A DNA stretch of 64,000 bases from Durusdinium trenchii (Eukaryota; Sar; Dinophyceae; Suessiales; Symbiodiniaceae), in contig CAXAMN010025650.1 in NCBI GenBank assembly GCA_963970005.1, forward strand, positions 563,016 to 627,015, read 5' to 3'. Positions 31,932 to 43,480 of this stretch are shown one piece after another. The translations under genes were made by a program, and so were the position numbers. Every line of letters begins with the position of its first letter. Position 1 is the stretch's first letter. The notes beneath the pieces were generated by a model. The model did no database searches. It saw only the letters and a list, made by a program, of their open reading frames with translations, and was not told the origin of the DNA.

Positions 31932-34900
31932 CGGCTCTTGACAAAGTGTTCAACTCTTGCCGTGTTTGTGCCACAGCTGGCCGATAGCACTGTACAAGGA
32001 CTCTTCGGTAAGTTTTGTGAACTGCCCTTGATTTATGTACTACTGCCGCAACTCTTTTCTTTGATTTTGCCCGTCTTCATCCAGCGTTACAATTAATTGT
32101 TCATCCAGCTGAACAAAAAAAGCTCATGGGTTCGCAGATCATTCACGACACGTGAGGTGAAAGTGCATGCAGCTTCATCCTAGATGCACTTGCAATCGAA
32201 CGTCATTAACCCCCCGCCCAACCCACATCTATGCGTTGTTGATAATGTTGCGCGAACAACGTCAACAAAAAGTGTACAAAAACACGCACAATTGTTGTTG
32301 TTATTGTTGTTGCATTTAATTTGTTTAGGTGTGCAAGTGGTGGTGCAAGAGAATCTGATCAAGAGTCATAACGAAGGTGATGCATGTTTATTGTTGACAA
32401 GACTCCTTGCACATGTTGTTGTTTAGTTTTGGTTGCATTCGTTGCATAAGTGTCGAATTTGTTTCTAATAGCGAACACTGTTCCTAGTAGTAAGGCCAGG
32501 GGCCCCTAGTAGCGTCCGATCGCTCCTAGTAGCGACGCCCTTTGCTCCTAGTAGCGTCCTTGTTCCTAAGGACTCTTTTCGGGCGAAGTGGAGCTTCGAG
32601 AAGCTGAGCTGGAAGTGGAACCGCTCAACAAACTTCTCGCTGGGACAGTGCCGTACACCCTGGAGGTCCAGTCACGAACAAAAAGCAAACTAAAGTTAAC
32701 AAGCTCCAGATTGAACCTTACAAGTGAGTTGTATCTTTTTTGCGAGGTCCTGGCAGTATCCTGTGATCGACTCTCAGTGCAAGTTCCATGGAGTGCCCTT
32801 CGCACCCGACCGGTGCAAATCAAAGTGGGCTGCTTGCGCATTCAGGTGGATACAGCCGCATGAAGCGATCACTGAGATATATTGTGTGTTACCTCAACCG
32901 TTTTCAACTTGGCTTTGCACTTTTGAATCTATTGATGAATCTATTGAACCATTGTCAGAAGACTACTTGCAGTGGAGCACTTGGATGAAGTGTTCGTGAT
33001 GGAGCTGCATTTTGTCTTCAGGTCCGTGTTCATAGCGCTGAAGATGTCCAATGGGCGGAATTGAGGGCTCCCAGCACGAGCATTGCCGCTGCCCGGAGTG
33101 AAGCAAAACCACAGGCGCAGCCGTTTTCTGAGGTGACAGTTCAGATGAGAAACCGAGAATTCAAACGGTATTTAAAACAGGTGTTGGCATCAGTGTAGAA
33201 TCAGGGCACTTGGATGAAGCTATCAGGGATTTATTTTTCTGCTACCCCCTGCGTGCAAGAATGTGCCCAAGAAGGCCCTGTTTGGCCAAAATAGCTGGCC
33301 GTTCAATGCCAGGAGAAGGTCAGTGATGAGCAAAGGAGCTTCAAACTCTCAGAAGCTCAGACATGTTTGAGAGGTCCGGGAAAATGTTTCTCGGTATTCG
33401 CTTCCGGATGGATCAACATATGATTTGTGAATCTGAAAATGACAGAAAGGATTGAGAGGTTTTCTTGGATCATCGGCGTTTGTCATTGGCACCATATCGC
33501 TGCAATGAGCCACAACCGCAGCGGTGTGGTCAGCACGCCTAAGGACGTGAAAGTGGCTGTGATCGATGGCTTGCTGATTTCACTGGAGTCTTTGCATGTG
33601 CTTTCTACCCACGTAACTGCGTCGTCAGCGCAGCCTTCGCTCCTTTGCTTGAAAGATACCTGTCCAAAGTGGTCAGTACTTGGATTTGTGTGGCCAAAAA
33701 TGATCGAAGACCCAAGGTTTGCCTTTGAATTTGAACTGAAGGGGCTTTCTTTGCAGCCAGTGGCCCCTGCTGGAGCCAAGGAGTTACATTTCAGATGTCT
33801 CTCACTCTGAAAGAAGCTTTCAACCATAGTAGCTTCTTGTTAGCTCCTAGTAGCCTGGGTGAAGGCTCCGCCAAGGCTGTCCTGGTGAAGGCGGACCTGC
33901 CTTGTTACTAGTAGCGATGCCCTTGTATCTAGTAGCTTCTTGTTACACCATGTTTAACCCTTATAGAAGCGTTTAGCTTGGCAGACAATTCGCTCCTCGA
34001 GTCCAGGAGCGAAAAGCCAAGCGCCTGCGACGTGGGGCGTGGACGTCGTTGAAGCGCCGGTTGGAGGTGCAACATCTACGACTAGCTGCAGCCCACTTGA
34101 CGGGCAAAGCGACGAATGATGCAATGCTTGACATCAAGAACTTGAGTTCCATGGCTGAAAAGACGGAGTCAAGGTCGCTAGTAGGTTGGAGGCCATTGCA
34201 AATAGGTTGGAGGCAACTGTACGTTACACGATTGAAACCTGCAAACAAATCATTCGGCATCGCACTCTTAAGTCTCAAGCACCAATCTAATAACCATTTC
34301 TAGTGGGATGCTGGATACTTGGAAAACTTGAACTTGCTGTTTCTAGTTTGGCCACCTGCCAGTAATTACTGCAAATCTAGGACATCATAATGGCTCTTGG
34401 TATAAGTCCCATGAGGTGGCTTGCATTTTACGTCCCAAGCATGGGTCCCATGATGTACCCGCTTTGCAGGTTTGGACCTGGTGGAAGGCAGAGATATTGG
34501 CCGCCGTCAGGATCATCGCAATCCTTCTGCAAGGATGGCGATGCTTCCTCGGCTGCTTCGGATGAACTTAACGGTGCCCGAGATTCAGCTCCACCTGAAT
34601 GACTCTGAGATTCTGAATTTCATCAAGCTCGTGGGCCATATAGTGCAACCAAAGTCTCCACCAGTAGACATGCTCTCAGCAGAAGTGCAAGAGCAGACGA
34701 AAGCGGCTGTGGAAGCTCTCTCGACTCGGTCGATCCGGAGTTTCAGCATTTTTCGGCGTTCCAAAAAGGACAAGAAGCCCAAGAGCTCAGTTTCTGATCG
34801 AGAGCTTGGAACGCCAGTGTCACAAATAGCTGATATGGCCGCAGATATGGCGGACATCATGGCTACAAAGGCCAAGAAGGCCTCCGGGCCGGTTCTTCGC

Positions 34901-37900
34901 TGTTTAAGTGGGTCGGATCGGGTCAAAGAAATGTTATTTGAAAGTTAAAGAGATCAAACAAAGAAGGTGATTGGATCACGTTCATGATTATTTGTTCCTT
35001 TTCCTCTCTTTCCTTTATAAAAGACTTTGGAAGGCTGGGGATGCTGCAAGCGCTGCAGCCGCAGACAAGGCACGGCGCACTGCTGCAGCTATGGCAGGAA
35101 GTGCTGCAGCTGGGGCGGTGGCAGGTGCCGCAAGTGAAGGGGAGGGGAGGTGCCATGATGTAACTTAATTCTAATTCTATAGATTGTTTCTAATAGTTTT
35201 TTGTTCCTAGTAGTAAGGCCCTTGTTCCTAGTAGCTTCTTGTTCCTAGTAGTACGGCCAGGAGGCTGTGTGAATGTTGTGGCCCTTTGGCCCTGTGAATT
35301 CCTTCAGATGTCGTTCCAACTCAGTTCCGAACGGCCACTGAAGGCTTCACAACTTCATTGATTGTATTGTCGAAGTTGCTGCAGTGTGGTGTTGAGATTG
35401 CAAATATGGGACTACAAACGAGACTTTGAAGATGCCTGCGGTTGAGTGGTTGAAGATTGAATCCCGCAGGTTTAGTAGCAACTGCAGGTGAGGTGTTCAA
35501 TTTTCCTTGTAAGGTTCACGAGCAACACTCGCATATGGAATCAACACATGCAACCCGCAGCGCCATCAAGTGAGGTGGGCGACCCCAGCCCATAGCACGA
35601 CCCACTCTTGCGCAAAGAAAGGCCCGCATGGCCACAAGGCTAAGGCATGCAGCCTAGTCCTTGCTAGATGGGCCACCATGCCTAGCTCTCCTTGCACTCC
35701 TTGCACTTGTCGATTGACCATCCACCTACACGAGTCAGTTTGATGCAGGGTGGTGTTTTTAATTGTTTGCTTCCAATTCCAAGGCAGAAAGCCACGGCTG
35801 GAATTGGCAAGTTTAGACACTCAAATGTCACGCTCAAATGCTTGCTGCAACTGATGCTTGTCACAGCATTTTGTTGTGATGGCAGGTCCTACCAGCGATG
35901 GCCTCCAACCTAAGAGCGATGGCCCCCAATGTATTCTTGCTCTTACTGCTCTCCACTTGATGTGCTGTCCGCGGCCTCCGCAAAAATTTGTCTTCAATGT
36001 GAATGCAACACATCTTTGATGTTTTGGGCCCTCATGCGTGTGCCATTGACAAGGTGGAGGAGCGTTCGTTCCCCAACACTCCTGTCGCCCATTTGGGATC
36101 ACTACTGATACAATTTCTGAGGAGAATCACTACACACTACTTCAGAATACCCAAAATGATGTGAATCCACTTCTTGATCCTTCCTCCTTTCTGTGTTCAA
36201 GAAAGGATACTGCAGAAGATTCCTGTTCTTCAACGATTGAAACGTCCTCCTCCGGGCTCTTGGGCTGGGACACGCTGCATCCTTGTGGGTTTGAGCTAGT
36301 CCATAGCCTAAGGCCCCTCGTAGATGTTCTCTTCGAAAAAATGTTCAATGAGCGCAAGTTTTATCTAAGAATATACTTCCTCGCATGCAACAGATTACTT
36401 GATCCAGCAATACTACATTACTCAAGCTACTCGACCCCCACGGGCAATCGACACATTGCTCACACAACGTTTTGATAAGTCGTAACAACGGCCAGGCAAT
36501 TGCGCAGAAGCGTGCTTTGCGACAGCAGCTTTCTTGTTCAAAAATCAAGGTCTAGCTTCTTCCACCTATGACTCCCTTGAAAACAAGATGTAGCCGCAAG
36601 ACATTTTCTGTTGAGAAAGACTGCAAGTAGGTTGGAGGCCATCGCTAGTAGGTTGAAGGGTTCGTGGTAGTCTGCCGCAGGCGCTGCGGCAGCTGCGGCA
36701 GCTGCACAGGGTGCCAGCCACGCGGCACAGAAAGCATCGCATGCTTTAGGAGATGCCAGGAGGAGTGGTCAGGCTGCCGCAGAGAAAGCATTTGGGAGTT
36801 TGATGCGTGTAGGACTTGGACGAAAGACGAAGAAAGAAGGTGAAGAAGTACCAGATAATCCAGAGGATGAAGAGCTCCGCAGAGTACTGGCACTTTCTTT
36901 GAAGGAATTTGAAGACTCACAAGCTGCACAAGCTCAGAAAGAAAGTGGATATCCTGACTTGACAGGATCACCGAAGGCAGTGTCAGCCTGCGAAAGCGTA
37001 GTAGATGATCAAGCCCCTTCAATGTGCGGGGAGGAGCTGGATGATATGGCTGCCTTGTTGGCTTCCTCTGATTCAGATGAAGACGATCGCCAGTCTGTTG
37101 ATTTTGAAGAAGACATTGGCGTCGGGGAGCTTGAAGTGGTTGATACCCATCATGGACGAGATGCGCCCTCTGCTTTCATGGATAGTCACACCCAACCACC
37201 ACTTGGACTGCGGATGCTGTTTGCACACATCGCTCTAAGCAAGTTGTCAGTTACGCTGCCAACGCAGAGGGATTCGGAAGGGTTTCGTTTAGAAGCAGGG
37301 GGCCTGAACATATCTGGGGATACACTCCTACGCTTGCTTCCATCCGAAATCAAGTGCCTTCGTCGCTTGGGCATTCTGCAAGGACACAGTGATAGTCTGA
37401 CAGACACGAGTTCATCGAAGTCGCAGAGCAGCAACTGTAGCATGACCCTTTGCTCCGGGTCATTGAAATTCGACAACAGACAGCTCCTTGGAGTGAAGCG
37501 ATTGCCCAAATTCACTCCATGGATGCTGACGGTGCGCCTCAACGCAACATCTTTGGCCAGACCACTCATGACGACCCACAAACTTGCGCTTGAGTGCTGC
37601 ACTCATGGTGTGCACATTTCTCCATATATCGATGCAATCAAGGCCCTTCAAGCCCGCTGTGCGTCACTTCAGAAATCTCTCAGCACTTTGGGTTCAAAGA
37701 GCGAGGGGATCCCTGGGACAGCAGCACTGCCACTGCGGATACAAATCGATGCCAGGCTTCGGCTTCAACATACGATGATCGACCTGAGCCACATTTCATC
37801 CCCCCTTTTGAGACCCTTGCAAGTGTTGATTCCGTGCGTTCAGATCAATGTATCTGAGGGATTTCTTGGACTCAGCCCACCGGTACCTCAGTGGCATGTT

Positions 37901-38533
37901 TTGCCAACTTCCAGTGAGGGAAATGAGCCCGATTTCCATCTCTATGATTGCTTTTGTGTCACTAAAAGAGGAATTGACGGGTCAAGTGTGGAGCCAGAAG
38001 CGGATTCGAAGAGCTTTGAAGGTTGGGAAGTCTTGGTGACGGAGCGTCAGTGGTGCCGCAGCGGCACTGGGCTGCAGGGGCAGCGGTTGCTGCTGCCTGC
38101 AGCTGAGATGTTGCTTTTGTCGAAGTCCAAGTTGGAGGCCATGGAAGCAGCACATCGCTTGGAAGACTTGGCTGAAAGGCAACATGCTGAAAGTTGCTTT
38201 GCCATTCAAAAAGGAACTGCACAGCGTCTTCCCATTGTTCAAGAGATCTTGGACGGTACCGCTGAGACGACCATCGATGGTCTTGAGGAGCAGTTGGAAG
38301 CCTTGCGCGTGGAGCTGCGAAGCTTGGACTCGCAGCGCCGGGAGGACGAACTGGCGTTGAAACGGAGCGAAAGGGAAGTCGCCACGGAAGTGGCTGACTT
38401 TCGATACCAGAAGTTGCAAAGAGAGCAAGATTTACAGCAGCAACTGCAGGAAGAAGAGATGATCAGTGATGCTTTGACCAAGCTTATTGCAGACCAAGCC
38501 GAGATCATTGCCAAGTTGCAATCTTTCGACTGA
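31932..38533 (+). CDS. Chorein-domain (VPS13-like) lipid-transfer protein
   Basis: Eight exons join in one frame to 1,078 codons plus TGA: 31932-31998, 32571-32845, 33022-33180, about 33544-33780, 34007-34173, 34492-34879, 35034-35124, 36681-38533. A short first exon with the ATG is missing. The N-terminus matches the chorein region: LFSGEVELREAELEVEPLN, then LSVQVPWSALRTRPVQIKV, then DVKVAVIDGLLISLESLHV and PRFAFEFELKGLSL. Known chorein proteins form hydrophobic grooves that move lipids between membranes at contact sites. Residues about 410-490 are Ala-rich and helical. DEELRRVLALSLKEFED (about 525-541) fits a ubiquitin-interacting motif. The last 120 residues form a coiled coil. Full VPS13 proteins exceed 3,000 residues and carry more domains, so this is a short form. 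Donors are GA, GC or GT. The start of exon 4 is the least certain site. Confidence 0.7.
32467..32570 (+). repeat. Modular repeat array ending at a splice acceptor
   Basis: TAGTAGCGTCCGATCGCTCC and neighbouring words end in TTGTTCCTAAG, which is itself the 3' end of the intron; exon sequence starts at the next base. Confidence 0.75.
33823..33945. repeat. Modular repeat array in VPS13-like intron
   Basis: TAGTAGCTTCTTGTTAGCTCC and TTGTTACTAGTAGCGATGCC words flank a short segment containing GTGAAGGCTCCGCC and GTGAAGGCGGACC. All lie in the intron 33781-34006. Confidence 0.75.
34174..34216. repeat. 21-bp family repeats at a splice donor
   Basis: GTCGCTAGTAGGTTGGAGGC begins at the first base of the intron after exon 34007-34173, so the repeat supplies the GT donor. 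Confidence 0.65.
35186..35262. repeat. Modular repeat array in VPS13-like intron
   Basis: TTGTTCCTAGTAGTAAGGCC and CTTCTTGTTCCTAGTAG words inside intron 35125-36680. Further 21-bp family words are at 35890-35930 and 36626-36660 in the same intron. Confidence 0.8.
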
Positions 38534-40365
38534 TTCGTGAAGTTACAATTGCTACGATAACTTGCAAACTGGCATGGTGGAAACAGCAAGCTGCAGCTTA
38601 CTCCAAGTGCGACTTCCATACGTCGATATCATTGTGAAGCTTGCAGTGTTTTGTCCCCACATGCTCTACGATCTCATACCTCCTTTGGTATTTGGAAGAT
38701 TTGGAAGAGCGTCCGGAATACCACAGGTGACTCTGCATCCGGTGTAGTCCTCTAATTGGATTCTTTGCTTGGACAATCGTAGGCAGAAATTAATGGGTTT
38801 GATATTTTGCTCATGATGCTACCAAGTAATACTGTGAACATGTTGATGAGGTATTATTATGCTTTTAGGTTGGAGGCCATCGCTTTTTGTTTTATGCCTG
38901 GATTCTAGAAGAACTTTGTCTAAGGACTGCGACAGCATCTTCGAGCATCAGAACCTCTCCTTCAGGGTGCCTTCATGAAATATGAACGAAGACAAGGATG
39001 AACGGAGCATCTTTATTATCAGTCTCACGAGTAGGAAGAGTGCTTTCTTTTCAGGAAGTGTTGTGAGTGGTAGCTGTTGTAGCTGATAAGTCAGGGGCCC
39101 TTTCTGAGAGGAAGCACAGTCTCCATTTCACAGTAAGATCCTGTTTGTGCTGATTGCATCACAGCGGGTCTTTGCATCAGTAACATTATTTGTTTGGCTC
39201 AAGGAGTACATGCTCCACGTGCTCCAACTGTAGCACTAGGCACACTGAATCAATGGCAAACGGTCACAAGTTGAAGCTGTTCAGCCATTCTAAGCCTTTT
39301 CAATCCTTCAAACGGATCAGCCTTTATAAAGGCACTATAAAATTCTGATGCGAGTTGACTCCAATTCAGCTTTGACTCCCTACTCTTCTGACCCTTACCC
39401 AACCCCAATTGACAATTGACAACAGCACTCCACCTGCTTTGGCCATAGAAGTTGTGCAGTGGCCTGTGTCCATGAGCAGCTACTATGGCTGTCCCTCAGC
39501 TTTGGATCTTTACATTTGTCTCTGAATAAAGGTTGAATAGATGCTTTCACCAGTCGAGTCCGTATGTACTTGGTCTGAGCTGTTCGGTTGAAGTACTGTG
39601 ATCAAGATGAGCAGCTCTCCAAAAGCATTTGGGTTGGTAAGGTGTGCATTCTGCGGGTCAAATTCCAGACTGCTAGAAATTCATCCTTAAGTTTTCTAAA
39701 GACCTTGTTCTTGTCAGAAGTCGGAGCCAGTGGCGTTCTGTGGGGTCCACCTATGACACCTGCTCGTAATTGCAAGTCATGTCGACCATCTAGGTGGCCG
39801 CAAAGATGTTGGGCACTTACAAACTCAGTGGCACCGAAGCAAGAAACAGCATGTTTCCTTGTTAAAGCAGTCTTGTTGCCCTTGTTGCCTTTCTTTCTTT
39901 GAACCTTCAGGCGTTTCTTTCGGCCTGGGCCAAACTACCCTTGCTCCGACTGAACATACCCTTGATTGACATGCTTCGCTCCAAAGTCACTTCTTTGCGC
40001 CCTTGACCTTCGGGTTCAACCTGGACCTTCGGATGTGCTTGCACGTTCTCTTCTCCAATCTGTGAGTCGGTTTGTCAAGCCCTGTGGATCGCTGCAAGGA
40101 GTGGACACACTGGGCACAATGGGTCCCTTCATCTTCGAGTGATGCTTGGCCAGCAACATCTACTTTCATCTACTTTCCCACGTGTACGTTCATGTGGGAA
40201 AGACATACTCTACCCTTTTGTAGACATGTTGATCAATTGTTCCAGCACAGCAACGTACATTGACTCACTTGATGGAAGGACTTGATCTAGGAATCTGATG
40301 GAACCTTTGTCATGGTCAGAAGAAGGGGCTTGTCAAAGCACTCATCGAGTCAGCGGCCAACTTGG
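38534..40365. other. Intergenic stretch
   Basis: No supportable gene. A single 21-bp family word lies at 38868-38886. An 11-base match to the end of the dinoflagellate spliced leader, TTTGGCTCAAG, lies at 39193-39203. Open frames such as 39588-39902 have no family motif or splice support. Confidence 0.5.
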
Positions 40366-40618
40366 CTAAGTCCTGGCAGCAGCACTGGACCTCGAAGGTG
40401 CGAATGAAGTGGAGTCAAGGGTCATGTGCATCATGTTTGAAGTGGAGGACATCTTGAAGTGGGTGCATGGACTCCATAGAAGAGGGGGAAATGAATTTGA
40501 TGAACGTGTCAAAGCTGCGGACTCTCAGGGAGCAGCAGCAACCACTGATAAGGAGGAGTGGTGGATTCAGCCTCAGATGTTAATTTTCGACGCAGGAGAA
40601 TGGACACTGGTCAAGTGA
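40366..40618 (+). CDS. Terminal exon of an unrecognised gene
   Basis: Open + segment ending at TGA. It encodes AAALDLEGANEVESRVMCIM, VEDILKWVHGLHRRGGNEF and EEWWIQPQMLIFDAGEWTLV. An acceptor is plausible at CCTGGCAG just upstream. The composition is convincingly protein-like and antisense frames are poor, but I do not recognise the family. Confidence 0.45.
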
Positions 40619-43016
40619 AGGAAGCCTCTTCACACACTGCATGTCAGGCTCACATAGTGCTCTAGCATTAGCGTGTTTGTTGCTTAGGTGGAGCGAACAT
40701 GGCAAAGGCAATGGAGCAGGCTTGGCTGGGCTTTGCTATAGAGAAGGTTCACGTTGTGCCCCAGGTTGATGTTTCATTTGCTTGATAGCCCGTGTAGAAA
40801 ACGAAAACATCCAAGCACAAGTCAGTGTTCAATGGTCATCGGAGAAGTTGATCAGTCGGAACCAGGCTGGGATTACCCACAGAGTCAAAGCAGTCAAAGC
40901 TGGTGATGTCCTCAGAACTCTGACTTGCCAGAAGTAGCGATGCAAAAAGCTCAGTGTTGTAATGCCATCTTTGTAAGAATAATGAATTCATCTTTGTAGA
41001 AGGGGTATGTCAAGCCAAAGCCTACGGCTTTAAAGAATGTTCTTTGCTCCCCAGCTAGAAAACTGAAAGCTATAAGGGGTTCTTTCTTCTCAATGACTGG
41101 GTGGCTGATCGACGTTTTGGTCCACAGCTACAGCTGCGGCCTTGTTTTTCGCCTTACATAAAGTCCACCTTTGTTTCATAAATAGTGGGTCTTTGCCTGA
41201 AGTGACCTCACATAGGCTTAAAGATAACGTTGATGTTCTTGCGATTGCCGAAGGCGGTCGCCTCTGGCCGCACATGCACCGAATTAACACAATAAAGATA
41301 CCAACAAAATGAACATGACATTCAACAAATACACGGTCGTTTCTTTGTATCTTAATTATGCTTCTTTTGTTTTAGTTCATTGATGAATACGGGGTCCCCC
41401 CTTCAAGTGACCTCAAATAGTCTTAGAAAGCTGTTTTAGTATTGGTAGTATTGGCGTGACTTTGATGGAAGTTGGATTAGCAATGCATCCAGAAATTTGT
41501 AAATCCAGGTCCAGTGGTAAAACACTTAAGCTATATGTTGATTTAAGCTTAGCTTTATTCAGAGTATATTGATTAATCGCAGGGTGACCTTATCTGTTGT
41601 GTGATCGCCGTTTTGTTTGCCGCTGCGTGGTCTTCTCACTTGTCTCCGCATTTTTAGAGCTAGTTGCTATCTGGGGTCTATGCCGGTATAATGTTTCACG
41701 ACAGTTTGTTGACTGTTGAAGCCCAGGTACTCTAACCCAAAGAAGAGCAAGCCGAGCGAGGTTGGCTTGGTGCAGTTTGTGCCAGTCAGCCAATGTTAAG
41801 TCTGTGGTGCTGTGGAAGAATGAAAGGTTCTGAAAGATCGAAAGGCCTAAAGGAAGAAAAGGCCTTTTAAAGATCGAAAAGATGCTGTAAAATTAAAACT
41901 GGTCTTGGACTTAAGTGACATCGCTACTAGGAGGCCACGGCTGCTAGGGTGGAGGCCATCCCAAGTGGTTACTTTCAAATAACTCTATTTATTCATCGCA
42001 AAAACTCTAGGGTCTTCGACTGAAGTGCCTCTCACTCCGAACTGAGAAAGCAGTCCTGGTGATCTTGAGGCTTCAGCAGGAGCGCCGGCTGCTGGTTCGA
42101 CTGCTGCACAGAGCCAAACCATCCGAGGCGAACCAAACGCAAAGTGTAGTGTTTTTGAGAGCAACCTACTTGCGATGGCCTCCACCCTAGTAGTGATGGC
42201 CTCCACAAAGTGTAGAGTTGCTTTTTAAAGTCATCACTCTAGGTTTACTGTGCTTGAACATTAAAATACAAGACGCTGTGCCGCGTTCAAAACGGTTTCT
42301 TGAGAGTGAGAGAGCATGTTGAATTCTCTGAACTTGAGAAGTTTCGTGTAAGGCAGCCGGATTGCCAAAGAGAACGGCCAGGAGTGGCTCCATCTCTATC
42401 TCCATCTATTGCGAAAGGCCTCCACGCTATTGGTAGTGTGAGTATGTAGCAAGGGACTTACTAGCAATGGTCTCCAACCCAATAGCGATGGCTTCCAACC
42501 TAAGAGCGATGGTATCGAACCTACCAGCGATGGCTTCGAACCTAATAGCGATGGCCTTTCCACCAATCGTTTTTCCAAACCAGCCAGCCAAAAAGATGTT
42601 CAAGCATTTGACCAGGACCAAATACTACGTCTATCAAACCGCTTTCCAACAAAGGCGCCAGGTCTGGAATGTTCAACACCCCTTACCAGTAGTAACTTGC
42701 AATAGCTCTCTCTACATACGGAATGTGTAATGTTTAAGACCTTTCTCTTTCTGTCTCCGTGCCTTTTACCCATACTACCTCCGCCTTATAGTACTGAAAG
42801 TAACTAGCAAGTGGATTAGCGGATTTAGAATTGCTACTCCTGGGAGGACCAGCGGCCAGCCAGGGGCACTTCAGTGGCCTCTAGGTCTTCGGTTGGTCCG
42901 GCGTCCCTCCTGACAGATCCAGTGGCCAAGGCAGCTGCCCCAAAAAACAGTTTGTTTTGTACAAATAAATCAATCTACTTTGTGGAGGCGATCGCTATTA
43001 AAAATCTGAATCTATC
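40619..43016. other. Gene-poor stretch
   Basis: No family motif found. It contains 21-bp family words at 41918-41965, 42160-42207 and a five-copy run at 42417-42560, in which the unit has drifted (for example GATGGCTTCGAACCTA). Frames through that run again give ASNL- or EAIA-type repeats and are not treated as genes. Confidence 0.5.
42417..42560. repeat. Diverged 21-bp family array
   Basis: Five degenerate units, such as AGCAATGGTCTCCAACCCAA and AGCGATGGTATCGAACCTAC, retaining the 21-bp period. Confidence 0.8.
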
Positions 43017-43480
43017 TTGAATCTGTTGTGTAAACGCTGCAAGCTCATGGTGATTCCTATGCCGCGTCAGGTGCCTTTGACACGTCCACCTTTGTCTGTA
43101 CCAAATGTGGACGAGGTGAATGAGGCAATTGGATCACCTGGGCTGGACATCTACCAGGGCGCTACTAGGAGCAAAGGGCATCGCTACCAGGAGCAAGGAC
43201 GCTACAGAGGGGCTCCTGGCCTTACTACTAGGAGCAAGAAGCTACTAGGAACAAGTGCATCGCTTCTAGTAACAAGTGCCTTACTAGTAGTAACAAGAAG
43301 CTACTAGGGGCTCCTGGCCTTACTACTAGGAGCAATAAAGCGACCAATCCGGAGGGCGGATCATCCATCCTCCATCCGCAGGCAGAGGTCGCTGCCAGTG
43401 CTGTTGCAAAAGTCGCAGCAGAGCGGGCGGCGATGCCAGAAGAAGAGCGGAGGTTCAGACCACCGCTGTTAGAGGATTGA
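43017..43480 (+). CDS. 3' exons of an unrecognised gene
   Basis: An upstream exon ending near 43167 encodes MPRQVPLTRPPLSVPNVDE and VNEAIGSPGLDIYQ. The terminal exon 43381-43480, after CATCCGCAG, encodes AEVAASAVAKVAAERAAMPE then EERRFRPPLLED and TGA. They join in phase 0. The intron is occupied for most of its length by a modular repeat array that starts directly at the donor. The precise donor is ambiguous because CAGG(G)C occurs at both ends. Family not recognised; the acidic, Pro/Arg-rich tail resembles many small nuclear proteins, but this is not evidence of function. Confidence 0.5.
43157..43337. repeat. Modular repeat array within an intron
   Basis: GCTACTAGGAGCAAAGGGC, AACAAGTGCATCGCTTCTAG and GGGGCTCCTGGCCTTAC words, directly adjoining the end of the upstream exon. 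Confidence 0.9.
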
